Shown in pieces: positions 55,470 to 64,000 of a stretch of DNA of 64,000 nt. The DNA comes from Campylobacter concisus (lineage in GTDB: Bacteria > Campylobacterota > Campylobacteria > Campylobacterales > Campylobacteraceae). The translations under genes and the position numbers were made by a program. The notes under the pieces are model-generated. The model was given only the letters and a program-made list of their open reading frames with translations. It was not told the DNA's origin and ran no database searches. Numbering within the stretch: the stretch's first letter is position 1; every line of letters begins with the position of its first letter. Location of the stretch: NCBI GenBank assembly GCA_002092835.1, contig LVWL01000020.1:186001-250000 (forward strand), given 5' to 3'.

Positions 55470-56422
55470 TGTTTGGAGATAACGTACTAAAAACGGACTC
55501 AAACGAGATGGAACTTGTTGATTTTCGTATCTTTAAAAAGACCGAAAACAAAGTATATGAAGGAATATACGGAGTCAATGTCGCAAAGGTGCGGGAGATC
55601 ATTAAGATGCCAAATCTTACAGAGCTTCCTGGCGTTCCCGAGTATATCGAGGGAATTTTTGATTTAAGGGGCGTGGTGATCCCTGTCATAAATTTGGCAA
55701 GATGGATGAATATTATCGAGCCAACCGAAGGCGTAGTTATAAAGCCACGTGTTATTATTGCTGAGTTTAGCGGTATTTTGATCGGTTTTATCGTCCATGA
55801 GGCAAAAAGGATCAGGCGTATAAGCTGGAAAGATATCGAGCCTGCAAATTTTGCTTCAGGTTCTGGCGCTTTAGACAAAGGCAAAATAACAGGCGTAACA
55901 AGAATAGAAAATGATGAAGTTTTGCTTATTCTTGATCTTGAAAGCATAGTAGAAGAGCTTGGAATTTACTCGCCAAAGATCGAATTTGATGTAACAGATG
56001 ATCAAAAATTAAAAGGTGTTTCTTTGGTTTTAGATGATAGCTCGACTGCTAGAAAACTGGTAAAAGACGCACTTGAGAAAATGGGACTTAGCGTGGTTGA
56101 GGCTAAAAACGGCGTTGAGGGCTTGGAGAGAATGGAAGAGCTTTATCAGAGATACGGAGACAACCTATCAAAAGAGCTTAGAGTCATATTAAGCGATATC
56201 GAAATGCCACAGATGGATGGATACCGCTTTGCTTCAACTCTTAAAAATGATGAAAGATTTAAAGAGGTTCCAATAGTATTTAACTCCTCATTGAGTAATG
56301 ATTTTAGCGAAATCAAGAGCAAAGAAGCTGGTGGTGCTGCGTATCTTACGAAATTTGATGCGAGTATATTTTATCAAGAAGTGCTAAAAGTCATTGAAGC
56401 ACATTCTAAATCTGCAAAATGA
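55469..56422 (+). CDS. cheV: Chemotaxis coupling protein CheV (CheW-receiver fusion)
   Basis: CheV couples chemoreceptors to CheA and can be phosphorylated. I place the start at ATG 55469, with GAAAGGA upstream, although the frame stays open 87 bases further into lpxH. The 317-residue protein has a CheW domain (about 20-170: YEGIYGVNVAKVREIIKM, VPEYIEGIFDLRGVVIPVIN) and a C-terminal receiver (185-317) with LDDSSTARKL, the phosphoacceptor Asp243 in LSDIEMPQMDGY, and YLTKFD. Followed by cheA and cheW. Confidence 0.95.
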   Translation: MFGDNVLKTDSNEMELVDFRIFKKTENKVYEGIYGVNVAKVREIIKMPNLTELPGVPEYIEGIFDLRGVVIPVINLARWMNIIEPTEGVVIKPRVIIAEFSGILIGFIVHEAKRIRRISWKDIEPANFASGSGALDKGKITGVTRIENDEVLLILDLESIVEELGIYSPKIEFDVTDDQKLKGVSLVLDDSSTARKLVKDALEKMGLSVVEAKNGVEGLERMEELYQRYGDNLSKELRVILSDIEMPQMDGYRFASTLKNDERFKEVPIVFNSSLSNDFSEIKSKEAGGAAYLTKFDASIFYQEVLKVIEAHSKSAK

Positions 56423-56430
56423 GGTGAAAC

Positions 56431-58785
56431 ATGGATGATATGAAAGAAATAATGGAAGACTTTTTAATAGAAGCTTTCGAACTTATTGAGCAGATAGATC
56501 ATGACCTTGTTGAGCTTGAGTCAAACCCTGAAGATTTGGAATTATTAAATAGAATTTTCCGCGTTGCTCACACAGTAAAAGGTAGTTCAAGCTTTTTAAA
56601 TTTTGATGTTTTAACAGAGCTTACTCACCATATGGAGGATGTTTTAAATAAAGCTAGAAAAGGCGAGCTAAAGATCACTCCAGACATTATGGACGTAGTT
56701 CTTGAGTCAGTTGATATGATGAAAGGCTTGTTAAGTAGCATTAGAGATCATGGAAATGATACAGCTGCTGGTATTGATATTAAAAACATTTGTGCAAGAC
56801 TTACTCAAATTTCTGAAGGCGAGGCGCCAGCAGCAGCTCCTGAAGCTCCTGCCACACCAGTAGCTGAGCCAGTACCAGAACCGGAAAAAGAGCCAGAACC
56901 AGTCGCACCTGCCGAAGAAGCACCAGAGATAAGTGATGCTGAGCTTTCAAAGCTAAGCGACTCTGAAGTAGAAGCTGAGATAGAGAGACTTTTAAAAGTT
57001 AGGAAAGCTGAAGATAAGGCTAGACGTGCCTCAAAAGGCATAGCTCCAAAATCTCCTAGCGAGATAGCTCCGGCTGCAAGTAGCACTTCAGCTCCAGCTG
57101 CAAAAGCAGAGAGTAAAGAAAAGGATGGAGATAAAAAAGTCCCAGCCGCGAGCAGCGGTGCAGTAGCTCAGGAACAAACTATACGTGTTGAAGTAAAAAG
57201 GCTTGACCACTTAATGAACTTAATCGGCGAGCTTGTTCTTGGTAAAAACCGCTTATTAAAAATTTATGATGACGTGGAAGAGAGATACGAGGGAGAGAAA
57301 TTTTTAGAAGAGCTAAATCAAGTCGTTTCAAGTCTAAGCTTAGTAACGACCGATATACAGCTTGCCGTTATGAAAACAAGAATGCTTCCAATAGCAAAAG
57401 TCTTTAATAAATTTCCACGTATGATACGCGATCTTAGCCGCGATCTTGGTAAGCAAATCGATCTTGAAATTTCAGGTGAAGAGACCGAGCTTGATAAGTC
57501 AATCGTAGAAGAGATCGGCGATCCACTAGTGCACATCATAAGAAATTCATGCGATCACGGTATCGAGGATCCTGAGACAAGAAAGGCAGCAGGCAAGCCT
57601 GAAAAAGGCCTTGTTCAGCTAAAAGCTTACAATGAAGGCAATCATATCGTTGTTGAGATAGTTGATGACGGTAAAGGCTTAGATGCTGATATGCTTAAAT
57701 CTAAATCAATAGAAAAAGGCATTATTACTGAGCGTGAAGCTGATGCGATGAGCGAAAAAGAGGCATTTGGCCTTATTTTTAGACCAGGATTTTCAACTGC
57801 GGCAAAAGTTACAAACGTATCTGGTCGTGGTGTTGGTATGGACGTTGTTAAGACAAATATTGAAAAGCTAAATGGTATCATTGATATTGAAAGTGAAGTT
57901 GGAAAAGGCACAGTTATGAAGCTTAAAATTCCACTTACACTTGCGATTATTCAATCGTTACTTGTTGGAACACAAGAAGAATTTTATGCTATTCCACTTG
58001 CAAGTGTTCTTGAGACTGTTCGTGTACCGATTGATGATATCTACACGATCGATGGCAAAAATGTACTAAGGCTAAGAGATGAAGTCTTATCTCTTGTTAG
58101 ACTTTCTGATGTATTTGGTGTAGAAAAAGCATTTGATGGTGGAGAGCAAACCTATGTCGTAATAATCGGTGTTGCCGAAGCAAAACTAGGCATCATAGTT
58201 GATACTTTGGTTGGACAAGAAGAGATTGTTATCAAATCAATGGGTGATTATCTACAAAATATCCCAGGTATTGCTGGTGCGACTATTAGAGGTGATGGCC
58301 GTGTGACATTGATTATCGATGTTGGTGCTATGATGGAGATGGCAAAAGATATCAAGGTAGACATTAGAGCCGAAATAGAAGATAGCACAAAAGCAAAGGA
58401 AAAGCCAAGTGATTATAAAGTCTTGATAGTTGATGACTCTAAAATGGATAGAACTATCATGCAAAAAGCGCTTGAACCAACCGGGGTAACAATAATAGAA
58501 GCCACAAATGGTGTTGAGGCATTAAATATCGTAAAATCCGGAGAACACTCCTTTGATGCGATTTTGATAGATATTGAGATGCCAAGAATGGATGGATATA
58601 CACTGGCTGGCGAAATTAGAAAATACTCTAAGTATAGAAATTTACCACTTATTGCTGTTACGTCAAGGACGTCAAAAACAGATAGATTACGTGGCGTAGA
58701 AGTTGGAATGACTGAGTATATTACAAAACCATATTCAGCCGAATACCTAGAAAATGTCGTTAGAAAGAATATAAAATTAGCTTAG
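56431..58785 (+). CDS. cheA: Chemotaxis histidine kinase CheA with C-terminal receiver (CheAY)
   Basis: Central kinase of chemotaxis. The 784-residue protein reads, in order: HPt domain with phospho-His47 in RVAHTVKGSSSF; a Pro/Ala/Glu-rich linker (about 128-245), which also holds a charged helix; dimerisation domain (from VEVKRLDHLMNLIGELVLGK); ATPase with HIIRNSCDHGIEDPETR, VDDGKGLD and GRGVGMDVVKTN; a CheW-like domain; and a receiver with Asp714 in LIDIEMPRMDGY and YITKPYS. The fused receiver is typical of epsilonproteobacteria and is thought to act as a phosphate sink. No separate P2 domain for CheY binding is evident. Confidence 0.96.
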   Translation: MDDMKEIMEDFLIEAFELIEQIDHDLVELESNPEDLELLNRIFRVAHTVKGSSSFLNFDVLTELTHHMEDVLNKARKGELKITPDIMDVVLESVDMMKGLLSSIRDHGNDTAAGIDIKNICARLTQISEGEAPAAAPEAPATPVAEPVPEPEKEPEPVAPAEEAPEISDAELSKLSDSEVEAEIERLLKVRKAEDKARRASKGIAPKSPSEIAPAASSTSAPAAKAESKEKDGDKKVPAASSGAVAQEQTIRVEVKRLDHLMNLIGELVLGKNRLLKIYDDVEERYEGEKFLEELNQVVSSLSLVTTDIQLAVMKTRMLPIAKVFNKFPRMIRDLSRDLGKQIDLEISGEETELDKSIVEEIGDPLVHIIRNSCDHGIEDPETRKAAGKPEKGLVQLKAYNEGNHIVVEIVDDGKGLDADMLKSKSIEKGIITEREADAMSEKEAFGLIFRPGFSTAAKVTNVSGRGVGMDVVKTNIEKLNGIIDIESEVGKGTVMKLKIPLTLAIIQSLLVGTQEEFYAIPLASVLETVRVPIDDIYTIDGKNVLRLRDEVLSLVRLSDVFGVEKAFDGGEQTYVVIIGVAEAKLGIIVDTLVGQEEIVIKSMGDYLQNIPGIAGATIRGDGRVTLIIDVGAMMEMAKDIKVDIRAEIEDSTKAKEKPSDYKVLIVDDSKMDRTIMQKALEPTGVTIIEATNGVEALNIVKSGEHSFDAILIDIEMPRMDGYTLAGEIRKYSKYRNLPLIAVTSRTSKTDRLRGVEVGMTEYITKPYSAEYLENVVRKNIKLA

Positions 58786-58794
58786 GGGTAAAGG

Positions 58795-59292
58795 ATGGAC
58801 AATAAACTAAATCAAGTTTTAAATAAACAAAAACAGCAAATAAATGGAACCGAGCTAAAAAATAACGAGGACATAGTTCAGCTAGTAGGTTTTGTGGTCG
58901 GAGAGGAAGAATACGCAATACCTATTTTAAATATTCAAGAGATAATCAAGCCTATTGAATACACACGTGTTCCTAGCGTACCTGATTATGTTCTTGGTGT
59001 ATTTAACTTACGTGGCAACGTTATTCCTCTTATTGATTTAAGAAAACGTTTTTCGTTAAATGTTACAAAACAAAGCGCAAGCACAAGATATATCGTTATG
59101 AAAGATGCAGATAATATCGCTGGCTTTGTGATAGACCGCTTGACGGAGGCTATAAGAATAGACCGCAACAGGATCGATCCGCCACCAGAGACTTTAGTAA
59201 AAGACAAAGGCATGATTTATGGTATCGGTAAGCGCGACCAAAATATCCTTACGATCTTAAAGGTCGAAAGCCTTTTAAAACGTGATTTTTAG
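58795..59292 (+). CDS. cheW: Chemotaxis coupling protein CheW
   Basis: CheW links chemoreceptors to CheA. The 165-residue protein is a single CheW domain after a 30-residue Gln/Asn-rich lead: VGFVVGEEEYAIPILNIQEI, VPSVPDYVLGVFNLRGNVIPLIDL, and the closing ILTILKVESLL. It starts 9 bases after cheA in the conserved cheV-cheA-cheW order. Confidence 0.96.
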   Translation: MDNKLNQVLNKQKQQINGTELKNNEDIVQLVGFVVGEEEYAIPILNIQEIIKPIEYTRVPSVPDYVLGVFNLRGNVIPLIDLRKRFSLNVTKQSASTRYIVMKDADNIAGFVIDRLTEAIRIDRNRIDPPPETLVKDKGMIYGIGKRDQNILTILKVESLLKRDF

Positions 59293-59300
59293 GGTATAGC

Positions 59301-59927
59301 TTGATAAAACTTTGTGTTTTTGATTTTGACTCTACAATAATGGACGGCGAGACAATAGATATTCTCGCCGCCGCTAATAATGCTAGTGAAGAAGTAGCTA
59401 ACATAACTAAGCGTTCGATGAACGGTGAGCTTGATTTTTTTGAAAGTCTTACAAAAAGAGTAAAATTTTTAAAAGGATTACCACTTTTAAAGGTAAATGA
59501 AATTTGCAAAAATTTACCCATAATGCCTGGGGCTGGCGAGCTAATAGAGGCTTTAAAGCAAAAAGGTATCAAGGTTGTGGTTTTTAGTGGTGGATTTCAC
59601 ATAGCAACTGACGTCATGCAAGAGAAACTTAAATTTGATGCAAATTTTGCAAATATCTTGCATCATAAAGATGGAGTTTTGACTGGTAAAGTTGGTGGAG
59701 AAATGATGTTTGGTAGTTCAAAGGGAGATATGATTGACCGCTTGTGTGGACTATTAAATCTAGGCAAGGACGAGATAATGTGTGTTGGGGACGGGGCCAA
59801 TGACATATCGATGTTTAGAAAGTGCGACCTTAGCATTGCATTTTGTGCAAAAGATATCTTAAAAAAAGAAGCGACACATTGTGTTGATGTTAAAGATTTG
59901 CGTGAAATTTTAAAATTTATAAGGTAG
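59301..59927 (+). CDS. serB: Phosphoserine phosphatase SerB
   Basis: Dephosphorylates phosphoserine, the last step of serine synthesis. The 208-residue HAD enzyme has the nucleophile motif FDFDSTIMDGE (residues 7-17), VVFSGGFHIATD as motif II, the Lys in FGSSKGDMIDRL and VGDGANDISMF as motif III/IV. Start TTG 59301 lies just after cheW, as in C. jejuni. Confidence 0.93.
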   Translation: MIKLCVFDFDSTIMDGETIDILAAANNASEEVANITKRSMNGELDFFESLTKRVKFLKGLPLLKVNEICKNLPIMPGAGELIEALKQKGIKVVVFSGGFHIATDVMQEKLKFDANFANILHHKDGVLTGKVGGEMMFGSSKGDMIDRLCGLLNLGKDEIMCVGDGANDISMFRKCDLSIAFCAKDILKKEATHCVDVKDLREILKFIR

Positions 59928-59933
59928 AAATTA

Positions 59934-60926
59934 ATGTATGACAACAAAGCTAAATTCTCTCTTTGGTGTGATTTTATAGAGAGAAATTTTTTACAAAGCG
60001 AATTTAACTCTTTATTGGAAAATAATGTTATAAACGGTGCTACAAGCAACCCAGCTATTTTTAAAACAGCATTTGCTTCACCTGCTTATAAAAAGATAAT
60101 AGAAACTAGCAATAAACGCCACCCAAAAGATCTTTATGAAATTTTGGCTACTCAAGATATAAAAATTGCAGCATGTAAAATGTTAAGAAATTATGCAAAC
60201 GGCGATGATGGCTTTGTAAGCATTGAGGTTGATCCAAATTTAAGTGACGATACAGCCGCAACGATAGAGGAAGGTATCAGACTTCATAATCTAATATCAA
60301 TGCCAAATGTTATGATAAAAATTCCAGCTACAAAAGATGGCTATGAGGCAATGAGCGCACTTATGGCAAAGGGTATTAGTGTAAATGCAACACTCATTTT
60401 TTCTCCAGATCAAGCAAAACAATGTCTTGAGGCTTTTAGTGAAGGTTCTAAAATTTACACGAGTCGCTTTGTAAATACAACTATGCCAAAAGGTGTAGTA
60501 AGTGTTTTTGTTAGTAGATTTGATAGAAAACTTGATGATACAATGGCTGCAAAGAGTCTACCAACTGGACAAGTTGGTATAATGAACGCTGCAAATATAT
60601 ATCACATGATTGAAGATTTTGGGCTAGAAAATGTAAGAACGCTTTTTGCAAGTACAGGTGTAAAAGGTGGTAGCTTAAGAGGGGATTACTACGTTAGAGA
60701 GCTAATGTATAAAAACTCCATCAATACAGCACCAATCGAAACTATAAAAGAATTTATCAAAGCAAAAGCGGAGATAAAAAATGTGCCTAGTAAAGAAAAT
60801 ATTTTAAGCTTTTTTCAAATTATAAAAAATAATGATATAGACATAAATATTATTTATAAAGAATTGCTAAATGATGGATTAAAACAGTTTGTATCAGCAT
60901 TTGATGATATTATGAAATCACTTTAA
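59934..60926 (+). CDS. tal: Transaldolase
   Basis: Transfers dihydroxyacetone units between sugar phosphates in the non-oxidative pentose phosphate pathway. The 330-residue protein is of the Tal class: LENNVINGATSNPAIFKTA near residue 30, VSIEVDPNLSDDT, the Schiff-base Lys in MPNVMIKIPATKDGYEAM near 125, VNATLIFSPDQA, VSVFVSRFDRKLDD and LFASTGVKG. Six bases after serB; a 116-base gap follows. Confidence 0.93.
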   Translation: MYDNKAKFSLWCDFIERNFLQSEFNSLLENNVINGATSNPAIFKTAFASPAYKKIIETSNKRHPKDLYEILATQDIKIAACKMLRNYANGDDGFVSIEVDPNLSDDTAATIEEGIRLHNLISMPNVMIKIPATKDGYEAMSALMAKGISVNATLIFSPDQAKQCLEAFSEGSKIYTSRFVNTTMPKGVVSVFVSRFDRKLDDTMAAKSLPTGQVGIMNAANIYHMIEDFGLENVRTLFASTGVKGGSLRGDYYVRELMYKNSINTAPIETIKEFIKAKAEIKNVPSKENILSFFQIIKNNDIDINIIYKELLNDGLKQFVSAFDDIMKSL

Positions 60927-61007
60927 ACAAAGAAATAAGCTAATAATACAAATAGAAAAAGCGATCATTCCAAAGTAAGCTTTATTTGAAATTTATAAAG
61001 TATTGGA

Positions 61008-61013
61008 TAGAAT
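61008..61013 (+). promoter_or_regulatory. Possible -10 hexamer for rplY
   Basis: TAGAAT preceded by TTGGA lies 30 bases before the rplY ATG, in the 116-base gap after tal. Confidence 0.4.
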
Positions 61014-61042
61014 CAGCACCTATTTTTTACGAAAGGAAAACG

Positions 61043-61579
61043 ATGTTAGAAGGAATCGTTAGAGAGAGTATCGGTAAGAAGTCTGCAAAGGCTTTGAGAA
61101 GAGATGGTTATCTAATCGCCAACATTTATGGCAAGGGATTAGAGAATATTGCAGCTGCTTTTAAAGTAAATGACTTTATTAAAGAAGCGCGCAAAAAAGA
61201 GAGCCTTGCTTTTGATGTAAAAGTAGGCGGAAAAGTTTATAATGTCGTTATTGTTGATTACCAAAGAGATGTTGTTACAAGCGATCTTAAACACGTAGAT
61301 CTAAAAGTAGCACTTCCAGGCGTTTTATCAAAATATATGATCCCAGTTAAGCCAGTTGGAACACCTATTGGTCTTAAAAATAAGGGCGTTTTGATCCAGT
61401 CAAAAAGACGTCTTTGCGTAAAATGCACGGCTGAAAATTTACCAAATTCATTTGACGTTGATGTAAGCAAACTTGACATTGATGATACGATTTTGGTTCG
61501 TGATATCACAGCTCCTAAAGGCGTTACCATTGTAGACGCTGACCGTGTTGCGGTACTTGGAGTTATTAAAGCTAAATAA
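61043..61579 (+). CDS. rplY: 50S ribosomal protein L25/general stress protein Ctc
   Basis: Binds 5S rRNA in the large subunit. I place the start at ATG 61043 ([21 protein letters not shown] follows), with GAAAGGAAAA upstream; the frame is open 57 bases earlier but without family sequence. The 178-residue protein is the long form with the L25 domain (1-90) and the TL5-type C-terminal domain ([31 protein letters not shown]). It starts the rplY-pth-lptF block. Confidence 0.94.
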   Translation: MLEGIVRESIGKKSAKALRRDGYLIANIYGKGLENIAAAFKVNDFIKEARKKESLAFDVKVGGKVYNVVIVDYQRDVVTSDLKHVDLKVALPGVLSKYMIPVKPVGTPIGLKNKGVLIQSKRRLCVKCTAENLPNSFDVDVSKLDIDDTILVRDITAPKGVTIVDADRVAVLGVIKAK

Positions 61580-61590
61580 AAAGGGCTTTT

Positions 61591-62139
61591 GTGACACTAA
61601 TAGCGGGGCTGGGAAATCCTGGCTCCAAATATGAAAACACTAGACATAATATAGGCTTTATGCTTATAGATCTCCTAAAAGACTCAAATTACAAAGATGT
61701 TAGCTCAGCCAAATTCCAAGGCGAAGTTTTTAAATTCAATGACATTATCTTGCTAAAACCAACAACTTTTATGAACCTCTCAGGACAAAGTGTAAAAGCG
61801 GTCAAAGATTTTTATAAACCAGATAGAATAATCGTAATACATGATGATCTCGATCTTAGTTTTGGTGCGATTAAATTTAAAAAAGGTGGCAGTAGTGGTG
61901 GGCATAATGGTATAAAATCAATCGATGGATTAATCGGCAACGACTACGAAAGGGTGCGTGTTGGCATTGGGCACCTTGGTGATGCTAAAAATTTTGTCCT
62001 TGGAGAGTTTAGCGATGAGGAGAAAAAGGCTTTAGATGAAATTTTAGCCTATACAAAAAAAACAGTTTGCGAGCTACTAAAGAGTGACATCAACGAAATC
62101 TCGCAAAAATTTACGATAAAAAAAGGTCTTATCAAATGA
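61591..62139 (+). CDS. pth: Peptidyl-tRNA hydrolase
   Basis: Releases tRNA from stalled peptidyl-tRNA. The 182-residue protein has IAGLGNPGSKYENTRHNIGF with the catalytic His, LLKPTTFMNLSGQSV, IVIHDDLDLSFG, and GGSSGGHNGIKSI. Start GTG 61591; its stop overlaps the next gene by four bases. Confidence 0.95.
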   Translation: MTLIAGLGNPGSKYENTRHNIGFMLIDLLKDSNYKDVSSAKFQGEVFKFNDIILLKPTTFMNLSGQSVKAVKDFYKPDRIIVIHDDLDLSFGAIKFKKGGSSGGHNGIKSIDGLIGNDYERVRVGIGHLGDAKNFVLGEFSDEEKKALDEILAYTKKTVCELLKSDINEISQKFTIKKGLIK

Positions 62140-63200
62140 AACTATACGCCAGATATGTTGGCTGGGTCTATATAAAATCTTTTCTTATCGTATTTTTAGC
62201 GCTTGAACTATTTTATGTTGGTATCGATCTGCTTACAAATTTAAAAGATCTGCCACCATCTGCTAACCTTCAGCTCCTTTATGTTGGGCTTACATCGCTT
62301 AGCGCTATTGGCTACGTTTTGCCACTTTCGTTTATTTTTGCACTAATAATTTTGCATGTAAATATGGTCAGGTCAAATGAGCTAATCAGTTTTTATGCGC
62401 TTGGTATTAGTAAAAATAGTCTAATTTTTCCACCATTTTTTATTGCACTTTTTGTAACTATCTTTTATGTTGGCTTAAATTTTACTCCATTTGCCTATGC
62501 GCACGACTATCAAAAAAGTATCGCTAAAAATACGGCTTTCTCAAAAAGCACAAATGATTCATTTTTAAAATTTGAAGGCAAATTTATCTACATAAAAGAG
62601 CTAAATTCTGTTAATCAAATAGCAAATGATGTTAGAATTTTTGAGATAAATGGCACAAATTTACTCTCAACTACATTTGCAAATCATGCTAATTTTAAAG
62701 ACAATGAGTGGATTTTAAAAGATGTTAATCAAACTCTTTTACCGCAAATTTTAGAGCTTGGTGAGGCTGGTTTTAATAAGATACAAAGCGAGAACTTAGA
62801 TGCACTAAAAGGCTTTAAGCCAAAGAGTATTGAAAGCGCTGTTAGTGTTGAAAACTCAAAATTTAATATCCCAGATGCGATAAATTTTATAAAAACATTT
62901 AAAAATGAAGGTATCGGCCTTGATAGCGCAAAAACAGCTTTTTACAACCTTACTATCGCACCATTTTTTGCACCATTTTTGTTGCTCATTTTTTACTATC
63001 ATTTGCCTGTGACCGGTAGATTTTTTAATCTTGCGCTTTCGACTTTTATTTTTGTTGTGATAACTCTTGTCGTTTGGGGACTGCTCTTTATTCTTGCAAA
63101 ATTTGCACAAACTTCTGTGATCTTGCCAGAAATCGGCATAGTTTTGCCAGTTATTTTACTTTTTGCATACGCCATTTATCTCATAAGATCGCATCGTTAA
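62136..63200 (+). CDS. LptF/LptG-family lipopolysaccharide export permease
   Basis: A 354-residue permease of the YjgP/YjgQ family that with LptB moves lipopolysaccharide out of the inner membrane. It has three N-terminal membrane helices (about 12-115), a central periplasmic beta-jellyroll (130-260; FLKFEGKFIYIKELN), and three C-terminal helices (270-350). C. jejuni has the matching gene between pth and lysA. LptF or LptG cannot be separated with confidence from sequence alone. Confidence 0.88.
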   Translation: MKLYARYVGWVYIKSFLIVFLALELFYVGIDLLTNLKDLPPSANLQLLYVGLTSLSAIGYVLPLSFIFALIILHVNMVRSNELISFYALGISKNSLIFPPFFIALFVTIFYVGLNFTPFAYAHDYQKSIAKNTAFSKSTNDSFLKFEGKFIYIKELNSVNQIANDVRIFEINGTNLLSTTFANHANFKDNEWILKDVNQTLLPQILELGEAGFNKIQSENLDALKGFKPKSIESAVSVENSKFNIPDAINFIKTFKNEGIGLDSAKTAFYNLTIAPFFAPFLLLIFYYHLPVTGRFFNLALSTFIFVVITLVVWGLLFILAKFAQTSVILPEIGIVLPVILLFAYAIYLIRSHR

Positions 63201-63255
63201 GCCAAATTTTGGCAAGCTTTTTGTAAAATCAAGCCATTTTAATAAAGGCTATTTT

Positions 63256-64000
63256 ATGGATTTTAAAGAGCTTGCAAATAGATACAAAACCCCACTTTAC
63301 GTTTATGATTTTAACTACATTAAAGAGCGCTACGAGGCGCTAAAAAACGCATTTTACGCTAGAAAATCTCTCATTTGCTATGCGGTGAAAGCAAACTCAA
63401 ATCTAAGTGTTTTGAAATTTCTAGCCGACCTTGGAGCTGGATTTGATTGTGTTAGCATTGGAGAAGTAAAAAGAGCGCTTTTAGCAGGCGCGAAGAGGTA
63501 TCAGATCATTTTTAGTGGTGTTGGCAAGAGCGATGATGAGCTAAAAGAGGCTTTAAAAAATGAAATTTTGCTAATAAATGTGGAGAGTTTTGCTGAACTT
63601 TTAAGACTTGAAAAGATCACAAAAGGGCTAAACTTAAAGGCAAGAATTAGCATTAGGGTAAATCCAGGTGTCGATGCAAAAACTCACCCTTACATTTCAA
63701 CAGGGCTAAATGAAAATAAATTTGGAGTTGATTCTGAAACAGCCAAAAAAATGTACATCCACGCTAAAGCTTCAGACTCTCTTGAGCCAACTGGCATACA
63801 CTTTCACATCGGATCTCAGCTAACATCACTTAGCCCGATAATCGACGCTGCAAACATCGTTAGCGAGCTTTTAAGAGAGCTAAAAGCACTTGAAATAGAC
63901 ATCAAATTTTTTGACGTTGGCGGCGGACTTGGCATTATTTATAGCGATGAAGAAGAGATAAATTTATACGACTACGCACAAGGAATTTTGGGTGCTCTAA
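63256..64000 (+). CDS. lysA: Diaminopimelate decarboxylase LysA (partial)
   Basis: Decarboxylates meso-diaminopimelate to lysine using PLP. I translated this from ATG 63256 to the right edge (248 codons; the family is about 400). Visible motifs: YKTPLYVYDFNYI, the PLP Lys in SLICYAVKANSNLSVL, GAGFDCVSIGE, ISIRVNPGVDAKTHPYIST, GIHFHIGSQL and FFDVGGGLG. AAAGG lies a few bases upstream. The C-terminal beta domain is outside the window. Confidence 0.95.
   Translation, partial: MDFKELANRYKTPLYVYDFNYIKERYEALKNAFYARKSLICYAVKANSNLSVLKFLADLGAGFDCVSIGEVKRALLAGAKRYQIIFSGVGKSDDELKEALKNEILLINVESFAELLRLEKITKGLNLKARISIRVNPGVDAKTHPYISTGLNENKFGVDSETAKKMYIHAKASDSLEPTGIHFHIGSQLTSLSPIIDAANIVSELLRELKALEIDIKFFDVGGGLGIIYSDEEEINLYDYAQGILGAL

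Noticed and set aside
63200..63240. Terminator between the LptF/G permease gene and lysA
   Set aside because: GCCAAA/TTTGGC is a perfect palindrome with almost no loop and the following T-run is short, so a functional hairpin is doubtful.

Overview
The window reads as chromosome of a Campylobacter close to C. concisus (the concisus/curvus/rectus/showae group). The evidence is a low-GC, AAATTT-rich composition and gene blocks in the order I know from C. jejuni: fliR - acidic protein - gmk - tatA - argS; nadD/rsfS next to gapA-pgk-tpiA-fabI; pgl genes - cheY - prmA - ftsH - psd - pssA; lpxB - greA - lpxH - cheV - cheA - cheW - serB - tal; and rplY - pth - lptF - lysA. I found no tRNA, rRNA, insertion sequence, prophage or CRISPR array.

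Layout. 1-9.8 kb: partial mraY diverging from gpmI, then fliR, an acidic protein, gmk, tatA and argS; a reverse-strand sugar-phosphate transferase; a YeiH-type membrane protein; and a reverse-strand NadD-RsfS fusion. 9.9-14 kb: gapA, pgk, tpiA and fabI, visibly richer in GC than their surroundings. 14.0-14.7 kb: a decayed DUF2625 gene. 15-23 kb: a heme-type TonB receptor, mqo, a DUF4272 protein, a UDP-glucuronate-type epimerase, tag, an exported ATP-dependent DNA ligase and a luciferase-like oxidoreductase.

23.1-43.8 kb is the centrepiece: an unbroken, tightly overlapping, same-strand protein N-glycosylation locus. Its right half (pglI, pglH-like genes, pglJ, pglB, pglA, pglC, pglD, pglE, pglF, pglG) is recognisably the classical pgl pathway. 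Its left half is a different module: galE, two nucleotide-sugar dehydrogenases, an ecotin-like protease inhibitor, a second intact pglB, a Wzx-type flippase in place of the ABC flippase PglK, and a GT25 glycosyltransferase. Together they predict an undecaprenyl-diphosphate-linked glycan begun with diNAcBac, probably carrying uronic acid, flipped by Wzx and transferred to periplasmic proteins by one or both oligosaccharyltransferases.

43.8-49.8 kb: hisH-hisA, cheY, prmA, ftsH, psd and pssA. The pssA stop overlaps the start of a 27-codon leader peptide with five consecutive leucine codons, unmistakably a leucine leader ahead of leuA. leuA is broken by a one-base frameshift at codon 20, and surE, 2.4 kb downstream, carries another one-base frameshift near its C-terminus; both look like loss of one base from a CCC/GGG run. 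51.5-64 kb: tcdA and surE (reverse), lpxB, greA, lpxH, cheV, cheA, cheW, serB, tal, rplY, pth, an LptF/G permease and the start of lysA.
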